Source of the DNA: Bryobacteraceae bacterium
Lineage (GTDB): Bacteria > Acidobacteriota > Terriglobia > Bryobacterales > Bryobacteraceae
DNA length: 64,000 nt
Reading direction: 5' to 3'
Assembly (NCBI GenBank): GCA_026002875.1
Contig: BPGE01000001.1
Coordinates: forward strand, 3,410,001-3,474,000
In this document: one piece after another, positions 27,761 to 35,819 of the stretch
Numbering within the stretch: position 1 is the stretch's first letter
How the letters are laid out: each line of letters starts with the position of its first letter
Notes under the pieces: generated by a model
What the model was told of the DNA's origin: nothing
Seen by the model: only the letters and a program-made list of their open reading frames with translations
Databases searched by the model: none
Made by a program: the position numbers and the translations under genes

Positions 27761-28261
27761 ATGCCCGACAACAGCTTTGACATCGTCTCCCGAGTCGAAA
27801 TGCCCGAGGTGTCCAACGCCATCCATCAGGCGATGAAGGAGATCAGCCAGCGCTACGACCTCAAGGGCTCGAAAAGCCACATCGAGCTGAACGAGAAGGA
27901 GCACAAGATCATCGTGTCCTCCTCTGACGACTTCCACCTGAAGGCCGTCGTCGAGGTCCTCCAGGGCAAGCTCGTCAAACGCAACGTGCCCCTGAAGGCT
28001 CTCTCCTACGGCGCGGTCCAGCCCGCCGCCGGCAGCACCGTGCGCCAGGAAATTTCCCTCCAGCAGGGCATCCCCATCGAGAAGGCCCGCGAGATCGTCA
28101 AGGCCATCAAGGACACCAAAAAGAAGGTGCAGGCCTCCATCCAGGGCGATCTGGTCCGCGTCTCCGGCAAGGATCGCGACACGCTGCAGGAAATCATCGC
28201 CATGCTGCGGCAGCGGGACTTCGGCATCGACATGCAGTTCACCAACTACCGCACCAACTGA
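27761..28261 (+). CDS. yajQ: YajQ-family nucleotide (c-di-GMP)-binding protein
   Basis: A 166-residue protein (E. coli YajQ is 163) of two ferredoxin-like domains. Recognisable segments are MPDNSFDIVSRVEMPEV, EISQRYDLKGSKSHIEL, QEISLQQGIPIEKAREIVK and RDTLQEIIAMLRQRDFGIDM near the C terminus. Family members bind c-di-GMP in Xanthomonas and have been linked to RNA or phage-protein binding elsewhere. The ATG at 27761 is chosen because the family starts there. It lies between a receiver protein and a hydrolase in an apparent operon. Confidence 0.92.
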   Translation: MPDNSFDIVSRVEMPEVSNAIHQAMKEISQRYDLKGSKSHIELNEKEHKIIVSSSDDFHLKAVVEVLQGKLVKRNVPLKALSYGAVQPAAGSTVRQEISLQQGIPIEKAREIVKAIKDTKKKVQASIQGDLVRVSGKDRDTLQEIIAMLRQRDFGIDMQFTNYRTN

Positions 28262-28263
28262 TC

Positions 28264-28887
28264 ATGACGCGGCGCATGGAGACCCTGTTCCTGGCCGGCC
28301 CCGCCGGACGCCTCGAGGCCCTGCTCGAAGAGCCCGGCTCGGGCGAGCCGCGCGCCGCCGCCCTCGTGCTCCATCCCCACCCGCTCGGCGGCGGCACCAT
28401 GCACAACAAGGTCGTCTACCGCATGGCCCGCGCCCTGCGCCAGCTCGGCGCCGTCACCCTGCGCTTCAACTTCCGCGGCGTTCATCTGAGCGAGGGCCAG
28501 CACGATCATGGCCGGGGAGAGGTCGACGACGCCCGGACGGCGCGCGACTTTCTCGCCGCCCGCTATCCCGGCCTGCCGCTCGTCATCGCCGGCTTCAGCT
28601 TCGGCTCCCGCGTCGCCCTCCAGTGCTGGCAGGGCGCACGCAGGGTCTACGTGGTTGGTTTCCCCACCATCTACCGCCAGTACGGCATTGTGGACCAGTG
28701 CCCGGTGCTGCGGGTGTTCATTCATTCTACAAATGACGAATTCGGACCCCGCGAGCAGCTGCAGCTCGTCTATGACCGGCTCTGGGGGCCAAAGCGCCTG
28801 CACTGGGTCGAGGCGCGCGATCACTTCTTCGCCGGCAATCTCGATGGTTTCGAGCAGGTGATCCGGGCTGAGGGTTTGCCCGGTTAA
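28264..28887 (+). CDS. Alpha/beta hydrolase (COG2945-type serine hydrolase)
   Basis: A 207-residue soluble alpha/beta hydrolase. Visible elements are LHPHPLGGGTMHNKVVYR, TLRFNFRGVHLSEGQHDHG, the nucleophile elbow AGFSFGSRVAL (Ser) and a C-terminal EARDHFFAG histidine. This small dienelactone-hydrolase-like family has no settled substrate. It begins 2 bp after yajQ. Its stop codon TAA shares the palindrome TTAA with the stop codon of the convergent response regulator. Confidence 0.82.
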   Translation: MTRRMETLFLAGPAGRLEALLEEPGSGEPRAAALVLHPHPLGGGTMHNKVVYRMARALRQLGAVTLRFNFRGVHLSEGQHDHGRGEVDDARTARDFLAARYPGLPLVIAGFSFGSRVALQCWQGARRVYVVGFPTIYRQYGIVDQCPVLRVFIHSTNDEFGPREQLQLVYDRLWGPKRLHWVEARDHFFAGNLDGFEQVIRAEGLPG

Positions 28888-29345
28888 GACTTGCGGGTCC
28901 GGCGAACCCTGCGCGAGGCCCGCGAGCTGATGAGATTGGCCACCTGCCCCAGCAGTTCCGGGACATCCGCGGCTTCCACCAGCATCCGGCCGGGCGTCTT
29001 GTGGCCGCCTTTCGGCATCCGCCCCCTCCAGGATGTGACCAGCGCCGTGGCGGGACGGTAGTCCTTCATCCGGGCATGAGCCAGCACGCGCAGGCCGGCT
29101 TGCGGAGATTCCATGGCCAGATCGGTCAGCACCAGTTCGTACTCGGACTGATCCAGCAGGCTCACGGCTTCGGCGGCGCTGGCCGCAGAGTCCACATGAT
29201 AACCCCCTGCCTCCAGAACCGTTTGCAGGGTCAGACGGGCAGTCGGGTCATCATCGGCCAGCAGGACGCGAGCCATCCGCTGCGGCGCCTTCATCTGGGC
29301 CGCAACCGGCGGCTTCGCCGCCCCGGCGGAAAGTCGGGTTCGCAT
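28884..29345 (-). CDS. Degenerate stand-alone receiver-domain protein
   Basis: A 153-residue protein. After a short unstructured N terminus the receiver domain begins at MARVLLADDDPTARLTLQ; the phospho-acceptor aspartate is in LVLTDLAMES. The second half is unusual: the switch threonine region reads TALVTSWRGRMPKGGHKTPG and no clear Lys-Pro pair follows. The C terminus is basic (RRVRRTRKS). ATG 29345 is preferred for its GAGG ribosome site; an in-frame start at 29276 would leave the bare receiver. It is downstream of purB on the same strand. Partner unknown. Confidence 0.7.
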   Translation of the reverse strand: MRTRLSAGAAKPPVAAQMKAPQRMARVLLADDDPTARLTLQTVLEAGGYHVDSAASAAEAVSLLDQSEYELVLTDLAMESPQAGLRVLAHARMKDYRPATALVTSWRGRMPKGGHKTPGRMLVEAADVPELLGQVANLISSRASRRVRRTRKS

Positions 29346-29411
29346 CGGATACAACCTCGGCGCCTGGCCGGCTGCAAGGGCCGAACCAGAAGCCTCCGGC
29401 AATAGTTTAAC

Positions 29412-29459
29412 CCTAAGTGGGCGGAATTGAACCCACGAATTTCAGATCAGAGCCTTAGG
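29412..29459 (-). other. Structured element resembling a tRNA acceptor/T-arm fragment
   Basis: Immediately after purB on the minus strand, CCTAAG and CTTAGG (29454-29459 and 29412-29417) can pair, enclosing a GTGGG/CCCAC stem with a loop containing GGTTCAATTCC, a sequence typical of tRNA T-loops. D and anticodon arms are absent, and the T-loop would be three bases too long. It may be a decayed tRNA 3' fragment, such as an old integration site, or simply a terminator-like hairpin. Evidence is weak. Confidence 0.3.
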
Positions 29460-29470
29460 TTTCAGTTTCT

Positions 29471-30802
29471 TCATCTACCCGCGTTCCCGCCCTCCCCGAA
29501 CACCCGCACGAAGATCGCATCCACGTGCCGCAATTGCCGCTCCGGCGAGAAGGAATGCTGGATCTGCTCTGGAGTCAGATACTTGCGGATGTCAGGATGC
29601 TGCTCGATGGCGGCGCGGAAGTCGCCCTCCTCCCGCCACGCCTTCATCGCCTCCCTCTGCACCAGCCGGTAGGCGTCCTCTCTCAGCATCCCCGCCGCGG
29701 TCAGATCCAGCAGCAGCTGCCCGGAGAACACCAGCCCCTTCGTCATGTCCAGGTTGCGTTTCATCCGCTCGGGGAAGACGCGCATCCCCTCCACCAGCCA
29801 AACCGTCCGGTCCAGCAGATAGTCGGTGAGAATGCAGGAGTCCGGCAGAATCACCCGTTCCACGCTCGAGTGCGAAATGTCCCTCTCGTGCCACAGCGCG
29901 ATGTTTTCAAACGCCGCCTGCAGGTTGGCGCGCACCACCCGCGCCAGCCCGCAGATCTGCTCGGACACGACCGGGTTCCGCTTGTGCGGCATTGCGCTCG
30001 AACCCTTCTGCGCCCCCTCGGCGAACGGCTCCTCCGCCTCGCGCACCTCCGTTCTCTGCAGGTGCCGGATCTCCAGCGCAATCTTCTCGCACAGGGCGCA
30101 TACCAGCGCCAGAGCGCTCACCAGCGCCGCATGCCGGTCCCGCGAAATCACCTGGCTCGCCACAGGCGCCGCTTTCAGTCCAAGCCGCTCGCAGATCGCC
30201 TGTTCCGCCTCCGGCGCCAGATGCGCCAGATTCCCCACCGCGCCCGACAGCTTTCCGAACCGCAGATCCTCAGCCGCAGCCTCCACCCGGCCGCGGGCGC
30301 GCAGACACTCGTCGTACCACAAAGCCAGCTTCAAGCCGAACGTGATCGGCTCGGCATGCACCCCATGCGTGCGCCCAATCGCCAGCGTGTCCTTGAACTC
30401 GAACGCGCGGCGGCGCAGCACCCCCGCCAGACGGTCCATTCCCGCCAGGATCAACCCGGCGGACTGCTTCAGAAGCAGCGCCTGCGCTGTATCTACTACA
30501 TCATTCGAAGTAAGACCATAGTGCAGCCACCGCGAAGCCTCGCCATGCCCTTTGGCCTTCATCGTCTCTGCTACGCAAGTAGTGAAGGCGATCACGTCGT
30601 GGCGGACCTCCGCTTCGATCTCCCGGATCCGCTCCACGCTGAACGCAGCATGCTCGCGCAGCAGCCGCGCCGCCTCAGCGGGCACCTCGCCCCGTTCAGC
30701 CAGAACTTCCGCAGTCGCCAGTTCGACCTCCAGCCACTGCTGAAACCGGTTTTGGTCGCTCCAGATGCGCCCCATTTCGGGGCGGGTGTAACGCGCAATC
30801 AT
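29471..30802 (-). CDS. purB: Adenylosuccinate lyase
   Basis: Cleaves SAICAR and adenylosuccinate in purine synthesis (cytoplasm, homotetramer). The 443-residue protein contains the superfamily signatures GLTSNDVVDTAQALLL, the TIGRTHGVHAEPITFGL histidine loop and the flexible signature loop GSSAMPHKRNPVVSEQ with the catalytic serine. The N terminus is the usual MIARYTRPEMGRIWSD. It follows the WalJ-like hydrolase gene by 11 bp on the same strand and is probably co-transcribed with it. Confidence 0.95.
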   Translation of the reverse strand: MIARYTRPEMGRIWSDQNRFQQWLEVELATAEVLAERGEVPAEAARLLREHAAFSVERIREIEAEVRHDVIAFTTCVAETMKAKGHGEASRWLHYGLTSNDVVDTAQALLLKQSAGLILAGMDRLAGVLRRRAFEFKDTLAIGRTHGVHAEPITFGLKLALWYDECLRARGRVEAAAEDLRFGKLSGAVGNLAHLAPEAEQAICERLGLKAAPVASQVISRDRHAALVSALALVCALCEKIALEIRHLQRTEVREAEEPFAEGAQKGSSAMPHKRNPVVSEQICGLARVVRANLQAAFENIALWHERDISHSSVERVILPDSCILTDYLLDRTVWLVEGMRVFPERMKRNLDMTKGLVFSGQLLLDLTAAGMLREDAYRLVQREAMKAWREEGDFRAAIEQHPDIRKYLTPEQIQHSFSPERQLRHVDAIFVRVFGEGGNAGR

Positions 30803-30813
30803 GACACTTGCTC

Positions 30814-31578
30814 TTACAGTTGAAAGACTTCAGACTGACACCGCGGCTCCACCACCACCAGCTTCGGCTCCAGACCCCGTTGCCGCAGCGCCTGCCGGGC
30901 GGAAAGCTCCGCGTCCCAGATCGTGTTGTTCTGCTCACTCAGGTGCCCGAGCACGAGCATCTGCGTTTCGTCGGACAGCTCGGACGCGATGTACTCGCAC
31001 GCGGCGTCGTTCGACAGGTGCCCCAGCCGGGAGAGGATCCGCTGTTTCAGGTGCCAGGGGTATGGACCCACCTTCAGCAGATCCGGGTGGTGGTTCGATT
31101 CCAGCAGCAGGAAGTGGGCGCCCCGCAGGTGGTGCTTGACGCTTTCGGGGAGGTAGCCGAGATCGGTGGCGATGGCGATCTTGATGCCTTGGGCGGTGAA
31201 CGTGTAGCCGACCGGATCTGTGGCGTCGTGCGGCAGCGTGAAAGACTGCACGCGCAGGTCGCGGAACTCGAACGCTGCCCCCGCCTGAAACGTCTCCACC
31301 GGCGGCGCGGGCGACCCGCCCCAGTCGAGCAGCGGCGCCGTCCGGTGCGTGGCGAACACGGGCACGCGCGCTCCCAGGCTGCGGTTGATCACCGGCAGAC
31401 CAGCGATATGGTCCGAGTGCTCGTGCGTGATGAAGATCGCATCGAGCCTGTGCGGATCTTCCCCGATCGCGGCCAGCCGGTGGAACGTCTCCTTGCGGTT
31501 GATTCCCGCGTCAACGAGGATCCGGGTCCGCTCCGTAGAGATGAAGATCGAATTGCCGGCGCTCGACGAAGCGAGCAC
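30814..31578 (-). CDS. MBL-fold metallohydrolase, WalJ/YycJ-like
   Basis: A 254-residue metallo-beta-lactamase-fold enzyme. It starts LASSSAGNSIFI, has the metal motif FITHEHSDHIAG, the bridging aspartate in IATDLGYLP and the LLESNHHPDLL segment typical of the WalJ/YycJ subgroup, proteins linked to cell-wall homeostasis and DNA processing as 5'-3' exonucleases. The GTG at 31578 is used; two or three extra residues upstream (KAC) fit the family but no standard start exists there. First gene of a unit with purB. Subfamily is likely, function inferred. Confidence 0.82.
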   Translation of the reverse strand: MLASSSAGNSIFISTERTRILVDAGINRKETFHRLAAIGEDPHRLDAIFITHEHSDHIAGLPVINRSLGARVPVFATHRTAPLLDWGGSPAPPVETFQAGAAFEFRDLRVQSFTLPHDATDPVGYTFTAQGIKIAIATDLGYLPESVKHHLRGAHFLLLESNHHPDLLKVGPYPWHLKQRILSRLGHLSNDAACEYIASELSDETQMLVLGHLSEQNNTIWDAELSARQALRQRGLEPKLVVVEPRCQSEVFQL

Positions 31579-31679
31579 GCATGCCTTGACGATGGCGCGC
31601 CTCCCTGAACTCTCTATGGTAAAGCACAGCCCCGGGCACGCACACCCGCTTCACCGGCATGAATCGCCGGACAGCCGGC

Positions 31680-32333
31680 TCAGCGCCGCCGGCGCCACAG
31701 GAGCAGCCAGCTCAGCCCGCACGCAAGGAGGGCTGCCGTGCCCGGCTCGGGGATCTCCGGCGCGGCGCCGGTCGTCACCTGAATATCATCGAGTTGGAAG
31801 TACCACGCCAGGGCGTAATAGTTGGGATCATAGTAACGCCAGCGGAAGCGGAAATTCGGAGACAGGTACGGCGTGAGATCCACCGTCACGGCCACGCCCC
31901 ATTGAGGGTAAGCCCCCCCGTGACTCTCCTGCCAGCGCAGGACGTTGATCCAGCCAACCCCGCCGTTGGTGCTGACATCGAGATCCAGAGTGTCCTGGCC
32001 GAGAGAATTCTGGTAGTCCGCCCGGTACGAGAGAGAGGCGCTGCCGGCGCCCGAAAGATCCAGAACAGGCGAGATCAGGGACAGATCGAAGGCGCCCGGG
32101 CCGCCCAGATCGCTGTTTGCGCAAAAAACATCGCCCGTCCCTCCCGTCATGTTGAGCGCCATCCCGCAACTGCCGAGATCCCATCCATAGATCACCCCGC
32201 CGGAAGAGACCAAGGTCCACGGCAGACTCACCGGGTCGAAATTCTCCGACAGGATGACTCCCGCGCGGGCAAAGGGACTCAAGAAAGCAAGTGCGCAAAT
32301 CAGCAGCGCGGAAAAGTTCCGGTGAAAAACCAT
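31680..32333 (-). CDS. PEP-CTERM sorting domain protein
   Basis: A 217-residue exported protein. The start at 32333 follows a purine-rich GGAGGAGGAG ribosome site and gives a signal peptide (FSALLICALAFLSPFARA). The middle resembles a beta-sandwich/jelly-roll (LDLSGAGSASLSYRADY, DTLDLDVSTNGGVGW). The C terminus is a textbook PEP-CTERM tail: EIPEPGTAALLACGLSWLLL followed by WRRRR, the signal recognised by exosortase EpsH-type enzymes for delivery to the surface or biofilm matrix. No exosortase is in the window. It has its own promoter. Function of the mature domain is unknown. Confidence 0.87.
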   Translation of the reverse strand: MVFHRNFSALLICALAFLSPFARAGVILSENFDPVSLPWTLVSSGGVIYGWDLGSCGMALNMTGGTGDVFCANSDLGGPGAFDLSLISPVLDLSGAGSASLSYRADYQNSLGQDTLDLDVSTNGGVGWINVLRWQESHGGAYPQWGVAVTVDLTPYLSPNFRFRWRYYDPNYYALAWYFQLDDIQVTTGAAPEIPEPGTAALLACGLSWLLLWRRRR

Positions 32334-32369
32334 TCTCCTCCTCCGTGAAAGGATTTTATAAAACAATCC

Positions 32370-32399
32370 ATCATACCTGAATCTCTGATTTTGTGTCAA
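32370..32399 (-). promoter_or_regulatory. Strong sigma-70-type promoter of the PEP-CTERM gene
   Basis: Minus-strand TTGACA (32394-32399, a perfect -35) and TATGAT (32370-32375) are 18 bp apart. Transcription should start near 32363, leaving a leader of about 30 nt with a GGAGGAGGAG ribosome site before the ATG at 32333. The region is AT-rich compared with its surroundings. A second TATAAA (about 32355) lies in the leader. Confidence 0.7.
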
Positions 32400-32438
32400 T
32401 TCTCCGGGAGAGACGGCGTCCGCCGCGGCGAAGCGGCG

Positions 32439-33116
32439 TCAGCTGTTGCGCGTCGGGCCAGCCAGTGCGCCTGCGCGGCGTGCCGGCTCCGCTGCCGGCG
32501 CCCGGTTGGCAAGAAACGCCAGCGCGGCGTCCCGCGCCCACATCGCCGGCAGCATCCCGGCCAGCATCCCGGCCAGCATGGCCAGGTGCATGCCCAGCTC
32601 CGGCGGCGGCAGGCGCAGCGCCCACGCCCGCCCGATCCAGAAATGCGCCGCGATCATCCCGCCGAGCATCCCGCCCATGTCGAGCGCAAGCGCAAACACG
32701 AGCTTCCCCGGACTTCTGCGCAGCAGCTGCAGGCACCGGCTCCATGCGATCGACGGCGGAATGGCGAAAGCGAGCATCAGCCACGTCATCCACGAGCCTG
32801 CCAGCGCCAGCACGCCCCGCGCATCATGCAGCGGGCACAACGGCGCGTTCGGATCGATCCAGTGATCCACGCGGTCGCCCAGCCACATGCCGAAGCCGCC
32901 GGACGCCGCCATCACGATCAGCATGTCGGCGTGCGAAGAGAGCAGGAACCGTGCGCGCCAGGCGAAGTAGACGGCTGCGGCGGCCAGCACGGTTCCCAGC
33001 GCCACCGGCTGCCATGCCATTCCCAGCCACCAGCGCTGATACGCGAACGGCGCTCCCTGCGCCGCGGCGAACAGCGCCAGAACGAGAGCCGTCCATCGCG
33101 ATGAAGCGCTCATCAT
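32439..33116 (-). CDS. Methionine-rich polytopic membrane protein of the cbb3 operon
   Basis: A 225-residue integral membrane protein with about six helices. I recognise no family. It is rich in Met and His in membrane-adjacent positions: DMGGMLGGMIAAHFW, GMHLAMLAGMLAGMLP, and a Cys/His segment NAPLCPLHDARG. Such residues often bind copper. Its ATG overlaps the stop of the copper ATPase gene ccoI (ATGA at 33113-33116), so it is the last gene of the cbb3 oxidase operon. A role in copper supply or oxidase assembly is an inference from place and composition; the usual ccoH or ccoG genes are absent. Confidence 0.65.
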   Translation of the reverse strand: MMSASSRWTALVLALFAAAQGAPFAYQRWWLGMAWQPVALGTVLAAAAVYFAWRARFLLSSHADMLIVMAASGGFGMWLGDRVDHWIDPNAPLCPLHDARGVLALAGSWMTWLMLAFAIPPSIAWSRCLQLLRRSPGKLVFALALDMGGMLGGMIAAHFWIGRAWALRLPPPELGMHLAMLAGMLAGMLPAMWARDAALAFLANRAPAAEPARRAGALAGPTRNS

Positions 33117-35125
33117 GCCTGCGCCTCCAGGTCCGGAGCGAGAAAACCTGCCGCGCGCCACACCACCATCAGGCTGGAACACGTCATCACCAGCGCCGCG
33201 AATACCGGATGCAGCAGTCCGGCCGCCGCCACGGGAATGCCCGTCAGATTGTACGCCGCGGCGTAAGCGAGATTCGTGCGTGCCAGCCTTCGCGCGGCGC
33301 GCGCGATCTTGACGAGCTCCGCCACCCGCGGCACGGCCTCAGCCCGCAAAACCCCGTGCGCCACCTCGCGCGCCAGCGCCGCCCCGCTCTCCACGGCCAG
33401 CGCCGCGTGGCTCTCCGCCATCGCCGCCGCGTCGTTGATCCCGTCTCCGATGAACAGCACGCGGCGGCCCTGCGCGCGCAGTTCGCGCACCAGCGCCAGT
33501 TTTTCAAGCGGCTGCATCGAAGCGCGCGCATCCGGGTGGCCCAGCGCTTTCACGCGTTCTTCTTCATCGCCGGACACGAGCAGGCTGTCGATTCCCAGCC
33601 CGCGCAGCGCCTCCCAAAGTTCGGCCACGCCGGGCGCAGGAGTTTCCTCGAGAGCCGCCAGCGCCGCCAGCCGCCCGTCTGCGACCACGGCCAGCAGCCG
33701 CGCGCCCGGCGCCGCGCCTGCCTTCTCGCGCAACTCCTCCCAGACCGGCGCATCCTCCGGCCCAAGCAGCTTCTCCGCCAGCCCCAGCTTCAGTTCATGC
33801 GCCGTCCCGCTCTGCCGCGCGCGGACCTCGGCCGCCACGCCCTGCCCCGGCAGCAGCCGCAGTTCCCGCACGTCGAACCGCGGCTTGCCTTCGGGCGCGC
33901 ATCCGCGGAAGGCCCGTGCGATCGGATGTCCGCTCAGCCTCTCCACCGCCGCCGCCGCCTCCAGCAGTTCCGCGCGCCCCAAGGGGCTGCCCGGCGCAGC
34001 CGCAAAAGCCGCCAGCCGCGGCTCGACACCGGTCAGCGTGCCGGTCTTGTCGAACACGATCAGGTCGCAGTCCGCGATCCGCTCCAGCGCTTCTCCATTC
34101 CGCAAATACGCGCCGCGCAGCGCGAACCGGCTCATCGCCGCCCACAGCGCCAGCGGCGTGGCGAAGCCCAGCGCGCACGGGCACGCGATGACGAGCACCG
34201 CCAGCCCGTTCATCAGCGCCGCATCGGCGCCCGCGCGGAACCACCAGAACAGCCCGGCCAGCACGGCCGCGCCCGCCACCAGCGGCGTCAGCCACAGCGC
34301 CGCCCGCGCCGCCGTGCGCTCCAGCGGCGATGGCTCGGTGCGGCTCCGCTCGATCGCCGCGGCGATCTGATCCAGCGATCTTTGCCCGCCCGCCACCGAA
34401 GCCCGCACCCACAGCGCACCGTCCGCGGGCACCGCGCCGGCGGGGACGGCATCGCCCGCCGCTTTCCCCGCCAGAAAACTCTCGCCCGTGACCGCATCCA
34501 CGCGGCACAGGGCGCTGCCGCGCTCGACAATGCCATCCACGGCCACGGCGCCGCCCGCGGGCGCAACCACCAGATCGCCGGCGCAGACTTCAGAGACGCG
34601 CTTCTCGACCAGCGCGCCGGTTGCGTCTTCCACCAGACAGGTTTCGGAAGAGGCGGCGGCCAGCGATACGGCCTGCAGCGCGCGGTGCTCGGCTTCGCCC
34701 GTCACCACTTTCCCGAGGCTGTAAATCACCAGCAGGATCGAACTGACCTCGTAGTAAACCGCGCCCTCGCCGCGCCACGTGGCCAGCAGGCTCGCCGCGA
34801 ACGCACCGCCCAGCCCCAGCGCGAACAGCGGCTCCAGCGACAGACGCCGCGCCCGCGCGTTCCCGGTCAGCCCGTCCAGCAGCGGCTTGCCGAGCAGCGC
34901 GAACACGGCCAGCGTCAGCGCCAGCAGCGCAAGATGAATGGCCCGCCGTTCCCCTTCGCTCGCCTCCGACGTGTTGACGGCCAGCCCCACCGTCATCGTG
35001 TTCATGGCGAGAAACGCGGAGATGCCGATGCGCCACCACCAGGACGCAGGCGTCGCGCTCAGCCAGGCCGTATGGCAGGAAGGCGCCTGGCAGGCTGCGC
35101 CGGAAGCCGTGGCTGCAGGGTTCAT
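33113..35125 (-). CDS. ccoI: Copper-type P1B ATPase for cbb3 oxidase assembly (CcoI/FixI-like)
   Basis: A 670-residue inner-membrane pump. The metal-translocating motif ACPCALGFATP (Cys315 and Cys317), phosphorylation site FDKTGTLTG (Asp359), SGHPIARAF, the VTGES actuator loop and GDGINDAAAMAES are all present. The N terminus lacks a normal heavy-metal-associated domain; only CQAPSCH is found there. FixI/CcoI pumps export copper to mature cbb3 oxidase. It starts 16 bp after ccoP and overlaps the next gene by 4 nt. Symbol based on context; a general CopA is less likely here. Confidence 0.85.
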   Translation of the reverse strand: MNPAATASGAACQAPSCHTAWLSATPASWWWRIGISAFLAMNTMTVGLAVNTSEASEGERRAIHLALLALTLAVFALLGKPLLDGLTGNARARRLSLEPLFALGLGGAFAASLLATWRGEGAVYYEVSSILLVIYSLGKVVTGEAEHRALQAVSLAAASSETCLVEDATGALVEKRVSEVCAGDLVVAPAGGAVAVDGIVERGSALCRVDAVTGESFLAGKAAGDAVPAGAVPADGALWVRASVAGGQRSLDQIAAAIERSRTEPSPLERTAARAALWLTPLVAGAAVLAGLFWWFRAGADAALMNGLAVLVIACPCALGFATPLALWAAMSRFALRGAYLRNGEALERIADCDLIVFDKTGTLTGVEPRLAAFAAAPGSPLGRAELLEAAAAVERLSGHPIARAFRGCAPEGKPRFDVRELRLLPGQGVAAEVRARQSGTAHELKLGLAEKLLGPEDAPVWEELREKAGAAPGARLLAVVADGRLAALAALEETPAPGVAELWEALRGLGIDSLLVSGDEEERVKALGHPDARASMQPLEKLALVRELRAQGRRVLFIGDGINDAAAMAESHAALAVESGAALAREVAHGVLRAEAVPRVAELVKIARAARRLARTNLAYAAAYNLTGIPVAAAGLLHPVFAALVMTCSSLMVVWRAAGFLAPDLEAQA

Positions 35126-35141
35126 GCGCCCCCCGCGCGTC

Positions 35142-35816
35142 TCAGCCGCCCAGCCGGAACTGGCGCAGCTCGGCCTCGGTCCACGGCCTCGCGCGCGACG
35201 CCGTCGCCTCGCGCACCTGCTTCACCAGATCCGCGCCCACGGGCGGCGCGCTGTTGCCGAACGAGGCGCGGATGTAGGTCATCACCGCAGCGATCTGCTC
35301 GTCCTTCAGCTTCGAGCCCCATTCGGGCATCTCGCCGTTGTACTCGATGCCTTTCACGCGAAGCGGGCCGTGCAGCCCGTGCAACAAAATGGCCGCCAAT
35401 TGTTCTGGGGAACCCGCCACGATTTCCGAGCCCGCCAGCGGCGGGAACGCCCCTTCCACGCCCTCGCCCTGCTCCTGATGGCAGGTGACGCAGTTGTTGT
35501 AGATGCGCCGGCCCAGCGCCATCGGATCCACGGGCTTCGGCGGCTCCGCGGACTTGGCCGCGAACACCGCTTTCTCGTTGTACTGGTCCGCCGCGAAGCC
35601 GCCCGAGTTCATCGCAATGTACCAGCCCGCCCAGCCGGCCAGCGTCAGGAAGCCGAGAATCAGCCACACCGGCACGGGCTCCAGACCGTCCTGCGGCTCC
35701 GCCATCTCGCGCATCACGGCGCGGTGCAGCGGAATCACGTCCGGCGTCTTCCGCTCCGCCGCCTCCAGGTTCAGCCGGTATTCGCCGCTGCGCTGCGTGT
35801 CTTTCTGCTCCGCCAT
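35142..35816 (-). CDS. ccoP: cbb3-type oxidase subunit III-like monoheme cytochrome c
   Basis: A 224-residue membrane-anchored cytochrome c. One helix (about 48-68, VPVWLILGFLTLAGWAGWYI) anchors a periplasmic cytochrome domain with a single heme site NNCVTCHQEQG and a distal methionine in NGEMPEWG. Classic CcoP has two heme motifs and about 300 residues, so this version is short and monoheme. It lies 3 bp after ccoO in an N-O-P order without ccoQ. It should carry electrons to the CcoN/CcoO core. Assignment as subunit III rests on position and helix placement. Confidence 0.8.
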   Translation of the reverse strand: MAEQKDTQRSGEYRLNLEAAERKTPDVIPLHRAVMREMAEPQDGLEPVPVWLILGFLTLAGWAGWYIAMNSGGFAADQYNEKAVFAAKSAEPPKPVDPMALGRRIYNNCVTCHQEQGEGVEGAFPPLAGSEIVAGSPEQLAAILLHGLHGPLRVKGIEYNGEMPEWGSKLKDEQIAAVMTYIRASFGNSAPPVGADLVKQVREATASRARPWTEAELRQFRLGG

Positions 35817-35819
35817 GGC

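Noticed and set aside
29398-29473. Complete tRNA gene after purB
   Set aside because: Only a T-arm-like loop and one outer stem can be drawn; no D arm or anticodon arm fits, and the T-stem has mismatches or an enlarged loop.
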